From NCBI GenBank assembly GCA_037833965.1, contig AP031352.1, positions 7,048,501 through 7,112,500 on the forward strand: DNA of 64,000 nucleotides, in the 5' to 3' direction. Under the pieces are notes generated by a model that ran no database searches, had not been told where the DNA came from, and saw only the letters and a list, made by a program, of their open reading frames with translations. The stretch's first letter is position 1; each line of letters begins with the position of its first letter. Shown here piece after piece: positions 37,826 to 51,000 of this stretch. Position numbers and translations under genes: made by a program. Origin of the DNA: Marchantia polymorpha subsp. ruderalis. Its lineage: Eukaryota; Streptophyta; Marchantiopsida; Marchantiales; Marchantiaceae.

Positions 37826-40574
37826 GTCTTTGTGTTTGGGATTTCTTACTCCAGTGTGTTACGAGTAAAATTATACACATATTGAACGTTACAAAGTTGT
37901 CGGGCACTCATATTCTATCTCGACTAGAGTATTCTTACATTCACATGAACTCAAATATACCAATTGAAGAATTGTGTATCTTTATGAACTTTATCCTTCA
38001 AAGAGGGGTGAGTACAACGTAAAAAATAAAAAGTGATGGGAAGATCCTATCAATCATTACAGTGATGAACATAACATATATTCAAGTGATTGTATGCAAG
38101 AGTATCAGAATATAAAATATGTGATACTGGGTCTCATATATCCCAAACTTTTTAAGTCAAATAGCTTCAAGAGCATCTTGATAATGATCATCTGATATGA
38201 TTTTCATTTTATGGTTCACTAGGTAATTCTATATATAGAACAATGTACCATTTTTTCAAAAATAATTATCATATGATATGATTGTGATCCTATAGACTCA
38301 TTATGCAGTACTTTATATAGAAATGTGAAAAATAATTTTCTCTATAGTATGTTAGAAAAGTCATATCTTTACCACGAAGTATAGTTAGTTCTCATGGATT
38401 CTCTCACCAACATATCAAACCTATGAGAGGCAGTGCTCATAGCTCCATATCTGCACACTCTTCACATAGGATCCATTTGAATGTTTTAAAAGTGGGAGAT
38501 AGACCAAAGAACAAGGTAAGATGATATCAGTTTCATGTCACGCATGATTACGTACTTTTGCTGCGGATTATTCCTCTGTCATCTATGATACTTATTTTTC
38601 AACGCTTTTAGCAGTCTCAGGTGCAAGCAGAGCGAAGTCAGAAACGTGTATTAGTTGGGTGAGAAAAGTGAAACACATTCTTCCACTCTGAGGAAACCAG
38701 CATGGCCACCATTCAATCCCCCGAGAACATGATGTCCAGAGTATTTTTTAAAAAGTTTTATTCCGTGAGTTGTCATGCCTCCATAACCCCTCGGTGTGTG
38801 CTAGTAGGACCCTCGAAGGATAGATAGGCTTCCTCAAGAGCTCAGCCTACGCGACCATTATTAGCCTGTTCCTGAAGACACTTTGTGCCTCGACCTGTTT
38901 TTTATTCCTTATCTTGTTTCCCCCTTTAGTCCGAGGTGGGCCCATCCCATCACTCGATCATTTTAATCCTTGATCACGGGCTTAATCCTTGATCTGCGAG
39001 GGTCGACTGGGTTGAGTCTTCGAAACGAGTTCCAGGAAACGTACCCCATTGTGCTAAATTGCTTTCAATGTCGCTAACTCCCAGTCGTCGTCGTCGTTGA
39101 ACGAGCGACTGCGGGCTTTTCTTTTGGCAGGCGACACGAGCAATTTCATTTCAATGGGCTTCGGTGCCCATTTTCAAAGATTCAGGTTCTCACCGATTGT
39201 GGATCTATGCATGTGATTCACGCTTGCCATGGTAGCCTCATCTTGCAATGAGTATATCTAAACATTGACTTGGCTCGGTGCTACTTCCTCGTGGCACCGA
39301 TGATTTAGAAATGGCACCGTCTTCGTCGATTGAGGTGCGAGAAGAATTTGACCTCGGTTGTTAGTGACTGAGGCTCTCGTTATCGCCACGTGGCCATGGC
39401 GGTAACGAGAATCTATTAATGATAAAAGTTCAGGACTCTCAACATTCATTAGTGGCGAAAATGGTTCACGCTCTTCCTTTGGGCGAAAGATTAAGATGCT
39501 TTTTTCTCGCTTCTGATAGATGGAACAATGTGTCAGGAGAATGTTGCAAGTGAAATTCGCCAATCACAAAATATATCTAATATTCATCTGAATTTTCTAA
39601 ATGAAGATAGCGTTGAAAATTTTAGCAAAGAAATAATATATTTTCTTCATAGAGGTCAAACATCTTCTAGTACGTCATTTTTAATAATTATTTTTTTCAT
39701 CATCCAAAAATTGTCAATTGTCTTCCCACAATGAGCCTTTGGAAATCCGTGGTGGATGAATGCAAATTTAAATATGCGTGATGATTATATATGAACATAT
39801 TTCAACAATGAATCTACTTATTAAAATCTTATAATTTTTCACGTGTCATACCACAAAATATTATTGGAAATAGACTAAAATCTTATATGTTTTTATCAAA
39901 AAAGTACGTAAATCTCACATCGTGATTCACTTTACAAGAAATATGAAGACGTCTTTTTTTTTCAAGAAAATCATTATAGTTTGATGTAAGATGATATCTA
40001 AACAGATCAAAATTAGACTACACAATGTTTATAATGGAGATTTTCTTTTTGATATTCAAGGATCCAAAATGTAGAGTTAATTTAGGACATAGAAGGGTAA
40101 TTTTTTCCTCAATTATGATTTAAAAAAATTGAAATTAACTGAGTAAATTTTTAGTAATTATTTGTTGGGTGACAAACTCTTGAAGCTAATTATATTCAGC
40201 TCAATCTTCAAATCAATGTAAACATTGACCTGCCAATTTCATGGATTATATGTTCTTTTCTTTCATGTATTTCATGGGTAAAAGTATTGTGATTGAAATC
40301 ATAGAAGTTTTATTTGTGTAAAAGAAAAATCATCGCCAACATGAAGAGTTGGAATTGACTCTCAATCATTGGAAAATATCTTGAAAACAAATAAAGAAAT
40401 TACTTTAATGTCTTTTTCAATATGTTGAAGTCCGTCTTTTCAAATTTAAAATCAAGTTTTCATACCATTCTAGTTTCCATTTCCAGCCCGACAAAAACTT
40501 CTATGATGAAAACTTAACAAGCCAAGTGCCGAGATCATCATACTTGAACAATAATGAAAGATAGTACTTTCAAG

Positions 40575-40606
40575 CCCACAGAAAATCACTTGAGTGATTC
40601 TGTGGG
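40575..40606. repeat. Imperfect hairpin, stem about 14 bp
   Basis: CCCACAG-AAAATCACT pairs with AGTGATTCTGTGGG across a 2-nt loop, with two unpaired A residues in the left arm. Confidence 0.75.
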
Positions 40607-42200
40607 TTGTATGACTCAGAAGACTTCTCTTTCCACTATCCAAATGAGATGCGAACAAATGCCTGATATACTTGCTAAAGCAAAATTGAAAGATAAAAGT
40701 GCGCTCTTGCTCTTGCCCTTGCCATTATTGCATTTGAACACAATAATGTGTAGCCATGACACCTTGGACTACCTTTTTTGTAACACAGTAACTATCATCG
40801 GCAATATAAACATTGTCATCATCTGTGAAAAGATCATTTTGGTGACCCGCTTTGGCATCATTGACTAATATTTTTCTTATTATTATTGCCATCAAGAGTA
40901 GTCTGCACTGAATATACTTCTTCGTGATCGGTATCTGAATGTTTTAACAATCCAGTATTTAGAGCTACAGACTCCAGCAGCTGCACTCCACACTGTCGAC
41001 ACTAAGCTCGCAAAGTATGGGATCAAGACAAAAATGCAAGAATTTCTTCTCATGTCTCAAGACTTGACCTCCTCATTATGTCAATCACCCTCCTCCTCTC
41101 GACAATCTAAAACTCGTCACTAGCAGATCTCCAGATCGTAATTTTCTTGACGCTTACTCCAGCATATTGTTATTGGCAAAGGACTCATGGTTTTACATGA
41201 TCGTGCCGGATATTGAAAAGAAAAATAGTCTTTTGGTCATGGTCTATTAGGAGCGCACCGCTCATTTATCACAAGTATGAAAACCACATATTTGCTGCTC
41301 TTGTCGTCTTAAATGTGTGACATTTTAGACATTGAATACAATCATTTTTTCATAAGAAGAATTATTTTAATTTTCTCATACACTCCATAATTATAAGTTT
41401 AAAATTTCAGTTTCCTTATATACAGGCTGAATAGAATTAATTTTTAGATAATTTTCAGAGGGAATTTTCTAAATACTACGACTTTAGAAGTATTTACATT
41501 GATTAAATTCCATGGATATAACATATAAGTTGAGTGTATCGTGTAAGTTAGAAATTGCATCGGTTAGTTATAGGTATAAGATTTCTATCTTGCAATCTTA
41601 GATTCATCATTTATTTCAACAGATTCCATCTGAAAACTGATAATTAACGGGTTTTGGTTACTTTCTTTTCAACAATATTTCAAATGAAGACAGTATAAGT
41701 TGAAATGATATGTTTAAAATATCCATGACCTTCCATGATATTGTATATTTTTTACAATATATAGAAATATATCTATGCATTGGTACAAGGAAGAACTTTT
41801 CATGAGAATCTACTTTTGTATGCGTTACCTTCGAAGCTTGGAGTTTCCCCTGCAGACAAAAGCTAACGAACGCCTTGAGTCTTGGAAAAATACCTTAGAG
41901 TAGAATTTTTCTGCCGGAAATTTGTTTTGCAAGGTTATACACTATGACGGTAATCTTCCTGATTGGTCCGTGAGTATATTTTTGGATAGATGACGGTGAT
42001 TTGACTCCAACTAGAAAATCAGAGGCTGATAAATATCTGCAGAGATACTTAGACTCAAACAGCTATACTTCGCATTTCTTATAATAGAGATAGTAGGGTT
42101 ATTTGTGTTTTAGAGTATCTAGCTTAAGAAATAAACTAACTCCATTAATCAATCCACTTTCAATCTGCAATAGATGGGCGAAGTGACTTGTATACAATAT

Positions 42201-43681
42201 ATAATCTGAATCCATGCTATGAAGATTCAGACTGAGAATTCCCTCCGTGATTCAGACTTCATCGCTTCACAACGAACAATCGAGCTGGCGGAAGCAGATA
42301 AAATCCGGAAGAAGTGTATATAACTTGGAACAAATGTGACTTTTGCTCAAGTTTTTTGTTGTTACCCATAATGATCCTTGTACTCGACTTGGGAAACATG
42401 CCTAAAAGCATGCATTCAAGGGGCTGCTTGTACACTTGGTCGAGTAACAAGTGTCATATACTCGAATGCAAGCATCTGCAAGACCTGGCCGGTTGAAGTA
42501 TGTGAGCTGTGCCATTCGCAGTATATAGGAGTGCGACGGAGTTCATAATTTCCCAGTTGCCGACGTGGAGTGTCCAGCTCATCTGCGCAAGTCCCAAGTT
42601 CGATGCGAAAACCTCCGTTACAAGCCTGATCTGCTGTGCCAAGTGGACAGGCAAGTCTCGGGCGAGTGTGAGCATCCGACCCACGAATCCGGCGGAATGG
42701 TGCTGGATTTGACGCAGCCATGCTGGCCTCCCTCTCGCTCGGAAGGGCAGGGAGCAGCGACGGCTCCAGTGCGTAGGCTCTAAAAAGTGAGGGGATTGTG
42801 CAGGTGACACCGTCCCACGGATATCTCCCCAAAGGTCGTCGTGCATTATATGCAAAGTTGAGCTCCGTTGCAGCAGCACCCACCTACTGGGACCTCGATG
42901 GTACAGTAGCGCACTGTCCTACACTTCGCCGCTGGGAAAATGAAAATTCTGCCGGCTGGAGTGTACTGGCCCCGGATTGACCGAGGTTGTCCGGTCAAAG
43001 GTGTCCTGCCTGGATCAGCAGGTACGTCAGACACCTGCCCACCGCAGGAATTGCCAGGAAGGTGGGCGCTGAAAAGCTGCAGTACTGAGAGTGCTCATGC
43101 TGAGTAAGGTAACTCAGCATGAGCTTCGTCCAACTCTTCAGGAACCAAATCTCACACACCGGCCATTAAATCGACTCCGTTGGCCGCGGAGATCCTCCTG
43201 CTCCCGACGACCGCGGATCTGTAGCCTCGTGGCCTTCTAGCTGTCCCAGAATCGCAATTCCTCGTTGTACACGGAACTACCTACGGGTGTACTTACCGCA
43301 CGGGTCATTCCGAGGAAACAAAACATGAAGAAGAGTGCGCAAGTACATACATCCGCACTTAAATCGGGGGTTCATTTATTATCCGAGTACATTTCTCTCT
43401 AGGTCTTACCTCTGCATCAAGTTCGGCAACGCGTTGGACAACTCTTGACATTCGTGAACTCGATAGTAAGCCCTTAGTGCTGCATCTGAATTCAAAATTC
43501 TGTATTTCCTCGTTCAATGCTCTCCATAGAATAGTTTAGACATATAAAATTTCATATACATAATCGAGTTCTTCTAACAAAAAACACTTCGATTTTGGCT
43601 TCTAGGAGTGTGATGACAAAGAACTACATATATTTCGGTGACATGAAAATCAGGTCACCTGAGTCCTTTATTAACGTTCTC
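42201..43681. other. Region downstream of the DUF89 gene
   Basis: GC-richer from about 42250 to 43250. Two overlapping minus-strand frames of 155 and 141 codons (42416-42883, 42454-42879) and plus-strand frames on the same DNA carry no known motif and cannot all be coding. The sequence just below 43681 should contain the DUF89 3' UTR. Confidence 0.4.
43093..43124. repeat. Perfect 13-bp inverted repeat, 6-nt spacer
   Basis: GCTCATGCTGAGT (43093-43105) and ACTCAGCATGAGC (43112-43124) around AAGGTA, about 560 bp below the DUF89 stop codon. It is not followed by a T run and is not a terminator. Confidence 0.88.
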
Positions 43682-46600
43682 TCAAAGTATAACCTCGTTA
43701 AATTTGATCACACAATCGTACAGCCGCCCTCCGAGAAATTCTGCCACCTCTTGATGCTTGACCTAGAGATACGACATAGAGTCACAAAGCTATGGTGTTA
43801 GACTTGACAAATTGAGGAAAGCTAACAACAAGTATCCGAAGTAAGTAACAGAAACAACCAACAATCATGAAAACTTTTGAATGGATGGGAACGTACCATT
43901 CCGACTTTGAGAGAGTCGCACTTGAACTGGGCATACAAATTTGTTTCAATGGCTCGACCCTGCAATAGAACAGGTACTTGTCAAATAATGAATGGAAAAA
44001 AACTGAGACTGGTGGTGATGGCCCTATGGAGAAAGCATTTAAATCATGAGCTCCTAGCATTGGTTAAGGTTCAAAGTTTGACAGTCTCTTACCATGCCTT
44101 CAAGTACGACAAGGTCCGCGTCTTCACAAGCATATGCTAACTCTGGCGAAATGTGTGAAAGATCTAGAACCTGCAATTCAAAAAACATCGGACAAATTAT
44201 TAAATTATTATAAAACATATAATAAACAAAAAATGAAATCAGTTAATCAGAAGAAGTGATTGAGACAAATTCAATCAATGATGTTATATTCAGTCCACAC
44301 ACTCTTTCCCACAGCCTAGCTAATCAGGTCCAACGATGAGCAAAGAACATCGATGGGCAGATATCAGATGATTTACCGGTAAGTCGCTTCCAGAATTCAC
44401 TACGAACAAATCATGTGCATTGACACCTAAGATGGAGTCTTTGCCGGCCCCATCTTTGAGCTGCATCTCAACATCAGTAGGTTTAGAAGTCATGTATCAG
44501 TGTTGCCCTGATTACTAAGGACAAACAAACTAAAATCATACAAAAACACATCTTAGTTTCCATATCAATTCTATTAGGGGAAATTGGTCCATAAATGTCA
44601 ATGGGTACGATCACCCACCTTTGCAACAATATCTTTTAGTTCATCATACGTGATGTCATTGATTGAAGGGAGATCATTGGCGGCCAGTACAACCTACGCA
44701 AATCAAATTGCTCTCTTAGATAACCGAGTTAACTTCCAAAATCACTCATGTAATAAGTGAATCGAAATCTGGATTCTAGTTCATCATCAATGTGCCATAA
44801 AAAAAGGGAATTTTTTTTCAGAATGTACAGAAAAGCCAGACGCTACGTTCCTTTATCATCAAGGGATTGAATCCAGTGGTATTTATTATAGATACCATTA
44901 ATCTGAATAATTGACATATATCATGAATCTGACTAAAGGCGTTCAAATTACTATACATCAAACTCTGAGAGGTTAATCGACAGCTACGGAAAGACTAATA
45001 CCAGATACTGCTAGGTAGGAAGTGAGGTTGAAGAGAACAGAGAAGTTGAACATAGACGAGTAAGAAAAAACTATGATCTCTCCTCAGACGTGATTAAAGG
45101 CGTTATTATAAGAAAAATGTAAAAGTTTAAGGTGAGGGAAACCAGACCTTTGTACCCCGTCTGAGTAGCTCCCTTGCAAAGGGCAAAATGCCAAGAATCA
45201 CATCCGAACCTGAATTATCAACAAATATAACTGCCTGCGGACCCAAAGACGGCCATTACAAAAGAATTACCTCTTAAAGACTATCATGAACTGTTATTGA
45301 CTTGAGAATGAATAAATGACCGCGCGACACATGCGACAGACCAGGGACATGCATTGGAAGACCAAATAAACTGATAACGTTATTTCCCAATGAACTACTA
45401 GACACATTTAATAAGAAAAAATATTAGTATCAGTACTGAAGAACTGAATTAAGGTACCAAGTATGCATTTTGTACCTTCTTCCATGGTTTTCTCAGCCAT
45501 TTTTGCTTGAATTGATCAAGGTCATCTATAACCCACGGTCGAGGCAGAAGCTGTTGACAACTATCTTCAAAGGAGCATGCCTTCTCCGCAAACTTTTCTG
45601 CGAGCTTTTATGCCACATAAAAATTCGTTACGCACAGCAACATGGAAACAACCCGGGGGAAAAATGAGCGTTTGGTGCATACAGCCCAAAGGTTCTTTGT
45701 CCATCCTCCAGTATAATGTAATAATTGCTCACATAAGCTTCCAGCCTTCAAATGAGTTTGAGGCGTCAAAATAGCTATTCAAAAGAATAGTGTTAAACCT
45801 GGGAAGCTCCAAGATCGAATATGTTGCCGGCAAAAACACCTCTCATGAGATGTTCAATGCGCTCACCAACATCCTCGATATTGTCTGCTGTCTTGACCAC
45901 GTCGGGAAATAGAGCCAAGCATTTCGTATTCTCCTCATCCTATATACATTAAATACGTCAGGAAAGAATCAGGCCTACTAAGTGCCAGACTTTAAGAATT
46001 AATTAACAATGAACACCTTTCATATCCGCATTTTAATTCAAAACTTCGACTTCGGTATCTCGTGCGTGAAAATTGCTTCTCTCGGTCTATCTATGATCTA
46101 CTATGAAGAACGACTGATACCTTCACGTTCTTATAAATGTCACTGAATCCAACTTCCCGAAGGCAAATTTCGCGAAGTCTAGTGAGAAGCTGCGGTTGTT
46201 CAAGTCAAGATACTCTTCGTCAGATGCAAAAGGACCATACGGAGCCAAGGTATGATTAATACATATCAACTAACAATTAGCTCACGATATGAAGAATATG
46301 AGGGTATGATTTCTTCTTGTCAATGTTTCTATGTCCACATCCAGGATACGTACAATAGCGTCAGGAGGGCCACCATTGCTGAAAGGATCAGCCTCTAGTT
46401 CATCCAACATTTTTCCATACCTACAATGGAGCAGATTGTAACCAATACATGTAAGCTTATTAACTCACGTAGAGTGCCAACAGTTCAGAGGTTGGAGCCA
46501 AATATTTCACCTGACAATCTCCTGCATTCAAACTGCCTTAAAAAACTATGCCCAAGCAAGGTTATATTGTCGAACAGGTGGTGAGACTATTGCCATATAA

Positions 46601-49600
46601 TTTCTTACCTCTTGTCCAAACAAATAACAATATCTAAAGGAAGGAGTAACCATGGTAAAGCGCGTTGAGAACTAAAGTTCGGAGTAGACACAGATAAAGA
46701 AAGAGCTGTTCTTGCGGGCGGGTGACTGGGCAGGGCTGGCCGCTGCCTGACGAGCTGATTTCAATTACGAGAAGAATATTTAGACATACTTCAAAGTCCT
46801 CGAGGGTGGCTATCAGAGGGTGAAGGGTATCAGAGGGTGATAATGCTCATATAGATCTTTCGTCCACTTTTTCGAAGCACACTGAAACACTTGCTGCTGA
46901 GCTTAAACCTTGTAATGCCAGAAAAAATGTTACTGGAGGTGAGCCACTCACAACCTGTTTTGCAATATAGCCGCAATTAATAGAGGAGAGTTTTTAAACA
47001 AGCAGTTAGGTTTCATATGTAACTCAGTTCGATACTAAGTCCTCACATGCCGTCCCGTCAGTAACTTGACTGGCTACTTTGACGAGTCGCTAATGCAGTC
47101 TCTTTTATGTAAGTAACAGCATCGACCTCTTTATATTAACAATTTATCAGTTGTTTTTCGAAAATATTCACCTAGTTTTGACTACTAGAAAGGTAATCAA
47201 AGTCAGTAATGCTAAACGCGTAGCAACCCGAAAAAGACGAGATCATTCTATTAGTATCTATATAGCAACGAAGAACGTATTTGATACGAAACTACACGGC
47301 CTTCTTTCCTCTCCCTGACATCTGTAAATATACATATGAAAAAGGCTCCCCGAATACAAAAAATAGCAAGAGAATGAAAACACACTGAGATTTACGACAG
47401 TAAGCTGGTCGTTGTATCTCATGCGTCAAGTCTGCATAAGAGCATTTTCCTTCCTAAATGCAAGTGGCGATAAGAAAGATAGATTTGACTGTCTCTCGTC
47501 CAACTCTGACACCCGACAAAATCATTGATTTGGTTTGAAAATTAATCCTGATCCAGCCTGACTTAATCCTTCATGTCCTTTCTTACTTTCTAGAGATGCT
47601 TTTATTTTCAAATCATTCAACCTTACAAGTTTCTCTTCTAAATCTCAGCTTTTTGTACAAAAGTTTTTGTTACATGCCCAAGAAACCACTCCCATTTACA
47701 TGGTACGTCTGAGAGCCGAATGTACTACCCCAACCAGACCATATCAAACTGTGGATTAATCTCAAAGTCAGACCGTAGTAGTAACTTAGTAACCATATAA
47801 TTTACATTGGACTGACAGTGATTTATAAAAAGTAGACGAAATTTACTTCAGACTTATCCTTGTAGATTTACCTTTGTGGCTAAGGTGTCACGCGCCACCA
47901 GGTTTTAAGGTTTTGGATATGTGTGGGGCCAGGCTCAGCTTTTAGCCTGAAACTTTGAAAAGTAATCACGTCAGATAAAGCAATAATATCATCTTGCCAG
48001 TGATTATTCTTTCAGGTGTGAGATGTGAGAGCGGTGATAGCAATCTAGCTCAATCCAAGTTGGAGCTTGATAGTGCGGAATGCTACATTGAGGATTTTCA
48101 GCTCAAGAGCATTGCTAATAATCTACTTGAGGGTCAGAGTGGAGGTACGCAAGCTACGGCAAGTGCAAGGGAGTCCACAGGACCTGGTAAAGTCATCATC
48201 TAGACGTGATCCATATGGATTAATGTGAGATTTTGATCCATAAGGATCACATTCTCACATTGATTTTCAAAAGAAAAACAATAGCAGATTTGACAAGGCT
48301 ATGGAAGATATTGTGTATCCATTCTATTCTTAGGTTATCGAAACATGTAAACCCACCAGAATTTCCAGCCAACAACCAGGATTATTTGAAAACCTACAGC
48401 AGAAGAGAATTCCTTTTCCCATCACCACTTGCGCAGACGAAAGTCAAATACAACCCCTGTAATATATATTCACATAAAGTAAGAAACAGAAACCCCATCA
48501 CTGCTGATTTTTCTCAGATGGGCTGTGGACCTAGATGTTTGGGACAAATGGAACTGACTAAATAGCATTCCAAAACCATTATTAAATAGTCAATTTCCTC
48601 CAAGTCGGCAACGGGTAGAACACATGTAGGTCACAAATTGGACGTTGTCGATATCACAGTAGTTAGATTTTAAATTGCAACCTTGGAAAAAATATGGAAG
48701 CGAGGCGTTGCATGGTGGATAAATTTGATGCTTGGATATATGCAGACCAATTCTGTCTCCCTATGAACACAGTGAACTAGGAACATGATCTATTTCTAAC
48801 ACAGACTATAATCTACATATCTGGAGCTCCAATTAGACTGAGGACAAATAAGACAAACCGCGAGGTGCTTGACCTGCAACCCAAATGATTGCATAATTCT
48901 ACGTGCAGTTACACCAAGCTGCAACGGAGGAGTACTTTCTCACCTTTCTGCAAACTTCGCAGCTCTTGTTGGGGCATCTACTACCGAGTCATCTTGTTCT
49001 GCTACCTTCCTGTAAAACGGGAATCAGAAGTTAATTATGACAGGAATCTAAGTGATTCAAATGTCACCATTATTCGGCTGTTGTTCGATTTGAATTACTC
49101 CAAGATCTTGAAACAGCTGTCGAAAGCGATTTGTTACTATCCAATGGAGTAGATAAAGAGTAAAAAATAACAAATAATGTGCAGAGCTAGTACAAGATGG
49201 CAAAAGAGTTGGGGCTTTGCTTTCGCAAGTACATGTTGAAAGAAGAGTGCAATCGAGTTTGTTTAGGTTTTCTAGAGAACGAAAAATGCAACATACATCC
49301 AGTATTACTTGTAGTCAACCTACCAAAGCGGTAAAGTTGACGAAATATGATCTCTGAGTTTATTCCTGTTTCTTGTAATGGATTTTACATGCATAACTTT
49401 GTTCCACTACGTCTTTCAGTCCATGGGGAGAGACTGGAATCTTCCTACTCTCTACCACTGACAGCATGTACCCCACTAATCATAAGGAGAATATTATACT
49501 TCAGACCCCAACACAGTGATGTCTCACACAACAAACATGATCAATTTTTCAAGCAATGAAGATGCAGAAATCGATGCGAATGGGATAAGCTGTGGCATAA

Positions 49601-49775
49601 GTATGTACTTGAATGAAGGAATCGACTTCCGGAAAACTTGAATCCAGATAAGTTCCGTCCTTGTAGCCTGAGGCGGATCAGATGGAAAGCGATACGGAAT
49701 GGTGCATGGACGATACTCGTAATCTACCCACGCCTTTACCAGGGGAAAAGGTACTTGCGGAGAAGTACTCTCCAT
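43682..49775 (-). CDS. DUF89 damage-control phosphatase (At2g17340-like)
   Basis: Metal-dependent phosphatase of the DUF89/ARMT1 fold, expected to hydrolyse damaged or unwanted phosphometabolites. The family includes the 4'-phosphopantetheine phosphatase domain fused to pantothenate kinase in PANK4/AtPANK2, here as a stand-alone protein. Twelve exons: 49609-49775, 48944-49009, 46354-46420, 46121-46189, 45799-45939, 45476-45604, 45148-45234, 44619-44693, 44377-44460, 44093-44170, 43897-43959, 43682-43762; phases close to 368 aa, the expected length. The start [19 protein letters not shown] precedes the conserved [13 protein letters not shown]. Metal/substrate-site motifs: [20 protein letters not shown] (D219, N220, D224), [25 protein letters not shown] (D293) and [20 protein letters not shown] (E319). 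The end [20 protein letters not shown] is typical. Intron 2 (46421-48943) is about 2.5 kb. No targeting peptide is seen, so probably cytosolic. Confidence 0.95.
46811..46840. repeat. 13-bp direct repeat in DUF89 intron 2
   Basis: TATCAGAGGGTGA occurs at 46811-46823 and again at 46828-46840, four bases apart. Confidence 0.85.
48223..48260. repeat. 8-bp inverted repeat in DUF89 intron 2
   Basis: ATGTGAGA (48223-48230) and TCTCACAT (48253-48260) enclose 22 nt that include TTGATCCATAAGGATCAC, itself a partial inverted repeat (GATCC/GGATC). Weak; could be chance. Confidence 0.5.
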
Positions 49776-51000
49776 TCTCGAGTCTTCACCGTCCGGTGAT
49801 ACTTCGCCCTTTGAAGCTTTTTGTCCACGAAAGGAGCTTTTTCTCGAGTATTTTCACTGCGGAGGATGAACAGGAAAGAGGCAGTAAGAAAACCAGAGAC
49901 AACAATAATTACAATGGTCATCACATTTGTCATTTCCAAGAATCGAAGCCTCTCTAAACATGTGATTACGAACACCTCCTCATGAGGCTTTAAGAGGCAC
50001 AGAATCCGACAGGTTGTACATCCTGGCCGACAAAAATCGATCACAGTCTGCATCTCAGCCTCTTACAATTTCCAAGCTATCTAGCTCAGAAGGAAGGAAC
50101 CAGTTCTCCTGACCCAGCACATCATATCACATCAGCCATCCAAATTCGTCAAAGAGCGTACCACGACCAGGAATCACACTTCCTCCTTATCACAAAGCTG
50201 GAATTCTCTACTGCAGTCAATCAACTGATAACGGATGAAATTCCTTCCCTCTCCCGATACCAAGTTCAAGAAAACGTAGTCTCTAGAGAAAATGCAGCCT
50301 TCTCAAACTCCCCTCCCTCTCCGTCACTTCCTCGGCTGATCTTTTGGCTCAATAGATCAAAAGGAAAGCAATGAACCGGACTGAACCCACAGCAAGGACA
50401 ACCATTGTCAAGCAATCGATCGCACTTACCGAAAATGTGACGGAATCGCCCTTCAGCATGCGATGAACAATTGGCAGAATGGCAAACTCTCGCTGCCTGT
50501 CGATCGGAGCTGAGGCGCGGGGTCGGGGGCTCGGGAGACCGATTCTGAGGCCCGTGCCGGGGCCGGGGCCGGACTCGGACTCGGACGTGCTTGATTTCTG
50601 AGGAGTTCGCTGCCCACGTGTCGGCGTCTCGAGCCAGGACGACGAGTACCGCCGGGAATGCAAAGCGGAGGCGCGTCCATTGGTGCGCGAGCGTGACACT
50701 TGATTGGTCCCTGTGAGCTGGTCGCGTCGAGGGCCGGATGCTCCGAGGTCTCGGTGTCTTTTACGGTGCCCTGCTCTGAACGTATCCACACAGCTTCGTC
50801 TGGGCGACGCTTCTCTTGCGGTGCGGTGGACAGCTCCATCATCACCTCGTCCACGTCCTTTCTCTGCGCATCTGTCACACGAGGCCGCCGTCAAGCTTCA
50901 GACGAGAATATGACATGCTACTCCTGGACTAACCACCGCAGCCAAACATTATCAGATTTGGTGGAAAATGTCCTTGGACCATAAACTTGCCGCTGGGCGA
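49776..51000 (-). promoter_or_regulatory. Upstream region of the DUF89 gene with GC-rich island
   Basis: A GC-rich block at about 50480-50900 (runs such as GGGGCCGGGGCCGGACTCGG) lies 0.7-1.1 kb upstream of the ATG. It probably holds the promoter and start of the 5' UTR, perhaps with a leader intron between. Minus-strand frames of 181 and 141 codons inside it overlap each other and are Arg/Ser/Pro-rich, so I do not call them genes. Confidence 0.4.

Larger units (their letters stand above)
35801..42200. other. Long AT-rich intergenic region
   Basis: CpG-poor AT-rich DNA with a more balanced block at about 38550-39550, which includes a GTC trinucleotide run near 39084-39097. No gene or recognisable transposon domain. 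Frames such as 37542-37907 (-, 121 codons) and 39258-39563 (-, 101 codons) carry no motif. The first overlaps a perfect hairpin. Probably old decayed repeats. Confidence 0.5.

Noticed and set aside
42416-42883. Overlapping 155- and 141-codon minus-strand frames downstream of the DUF89 gene
   Set aside because: Mutually exclusive, no recognised motif, and further open frames lie on the plus strand of the same DNA.
43093-43124. Hairpin near the DUF89 3' side considered as a transcription terminator
   Set aside because: Nuclear plant gene; hairpin plus T-run termination does not apply, and no T run follows.
50349-50894. 181-codon and 141-codon minus-strand frames upstream of the DUF89 gene
   Set aside because: The two frames overlap, are low in complexity (GPGPGTG-like and PAPAPA-like runs) and lie in the upstream GC-rich island; no splice connection to the gene was seen.
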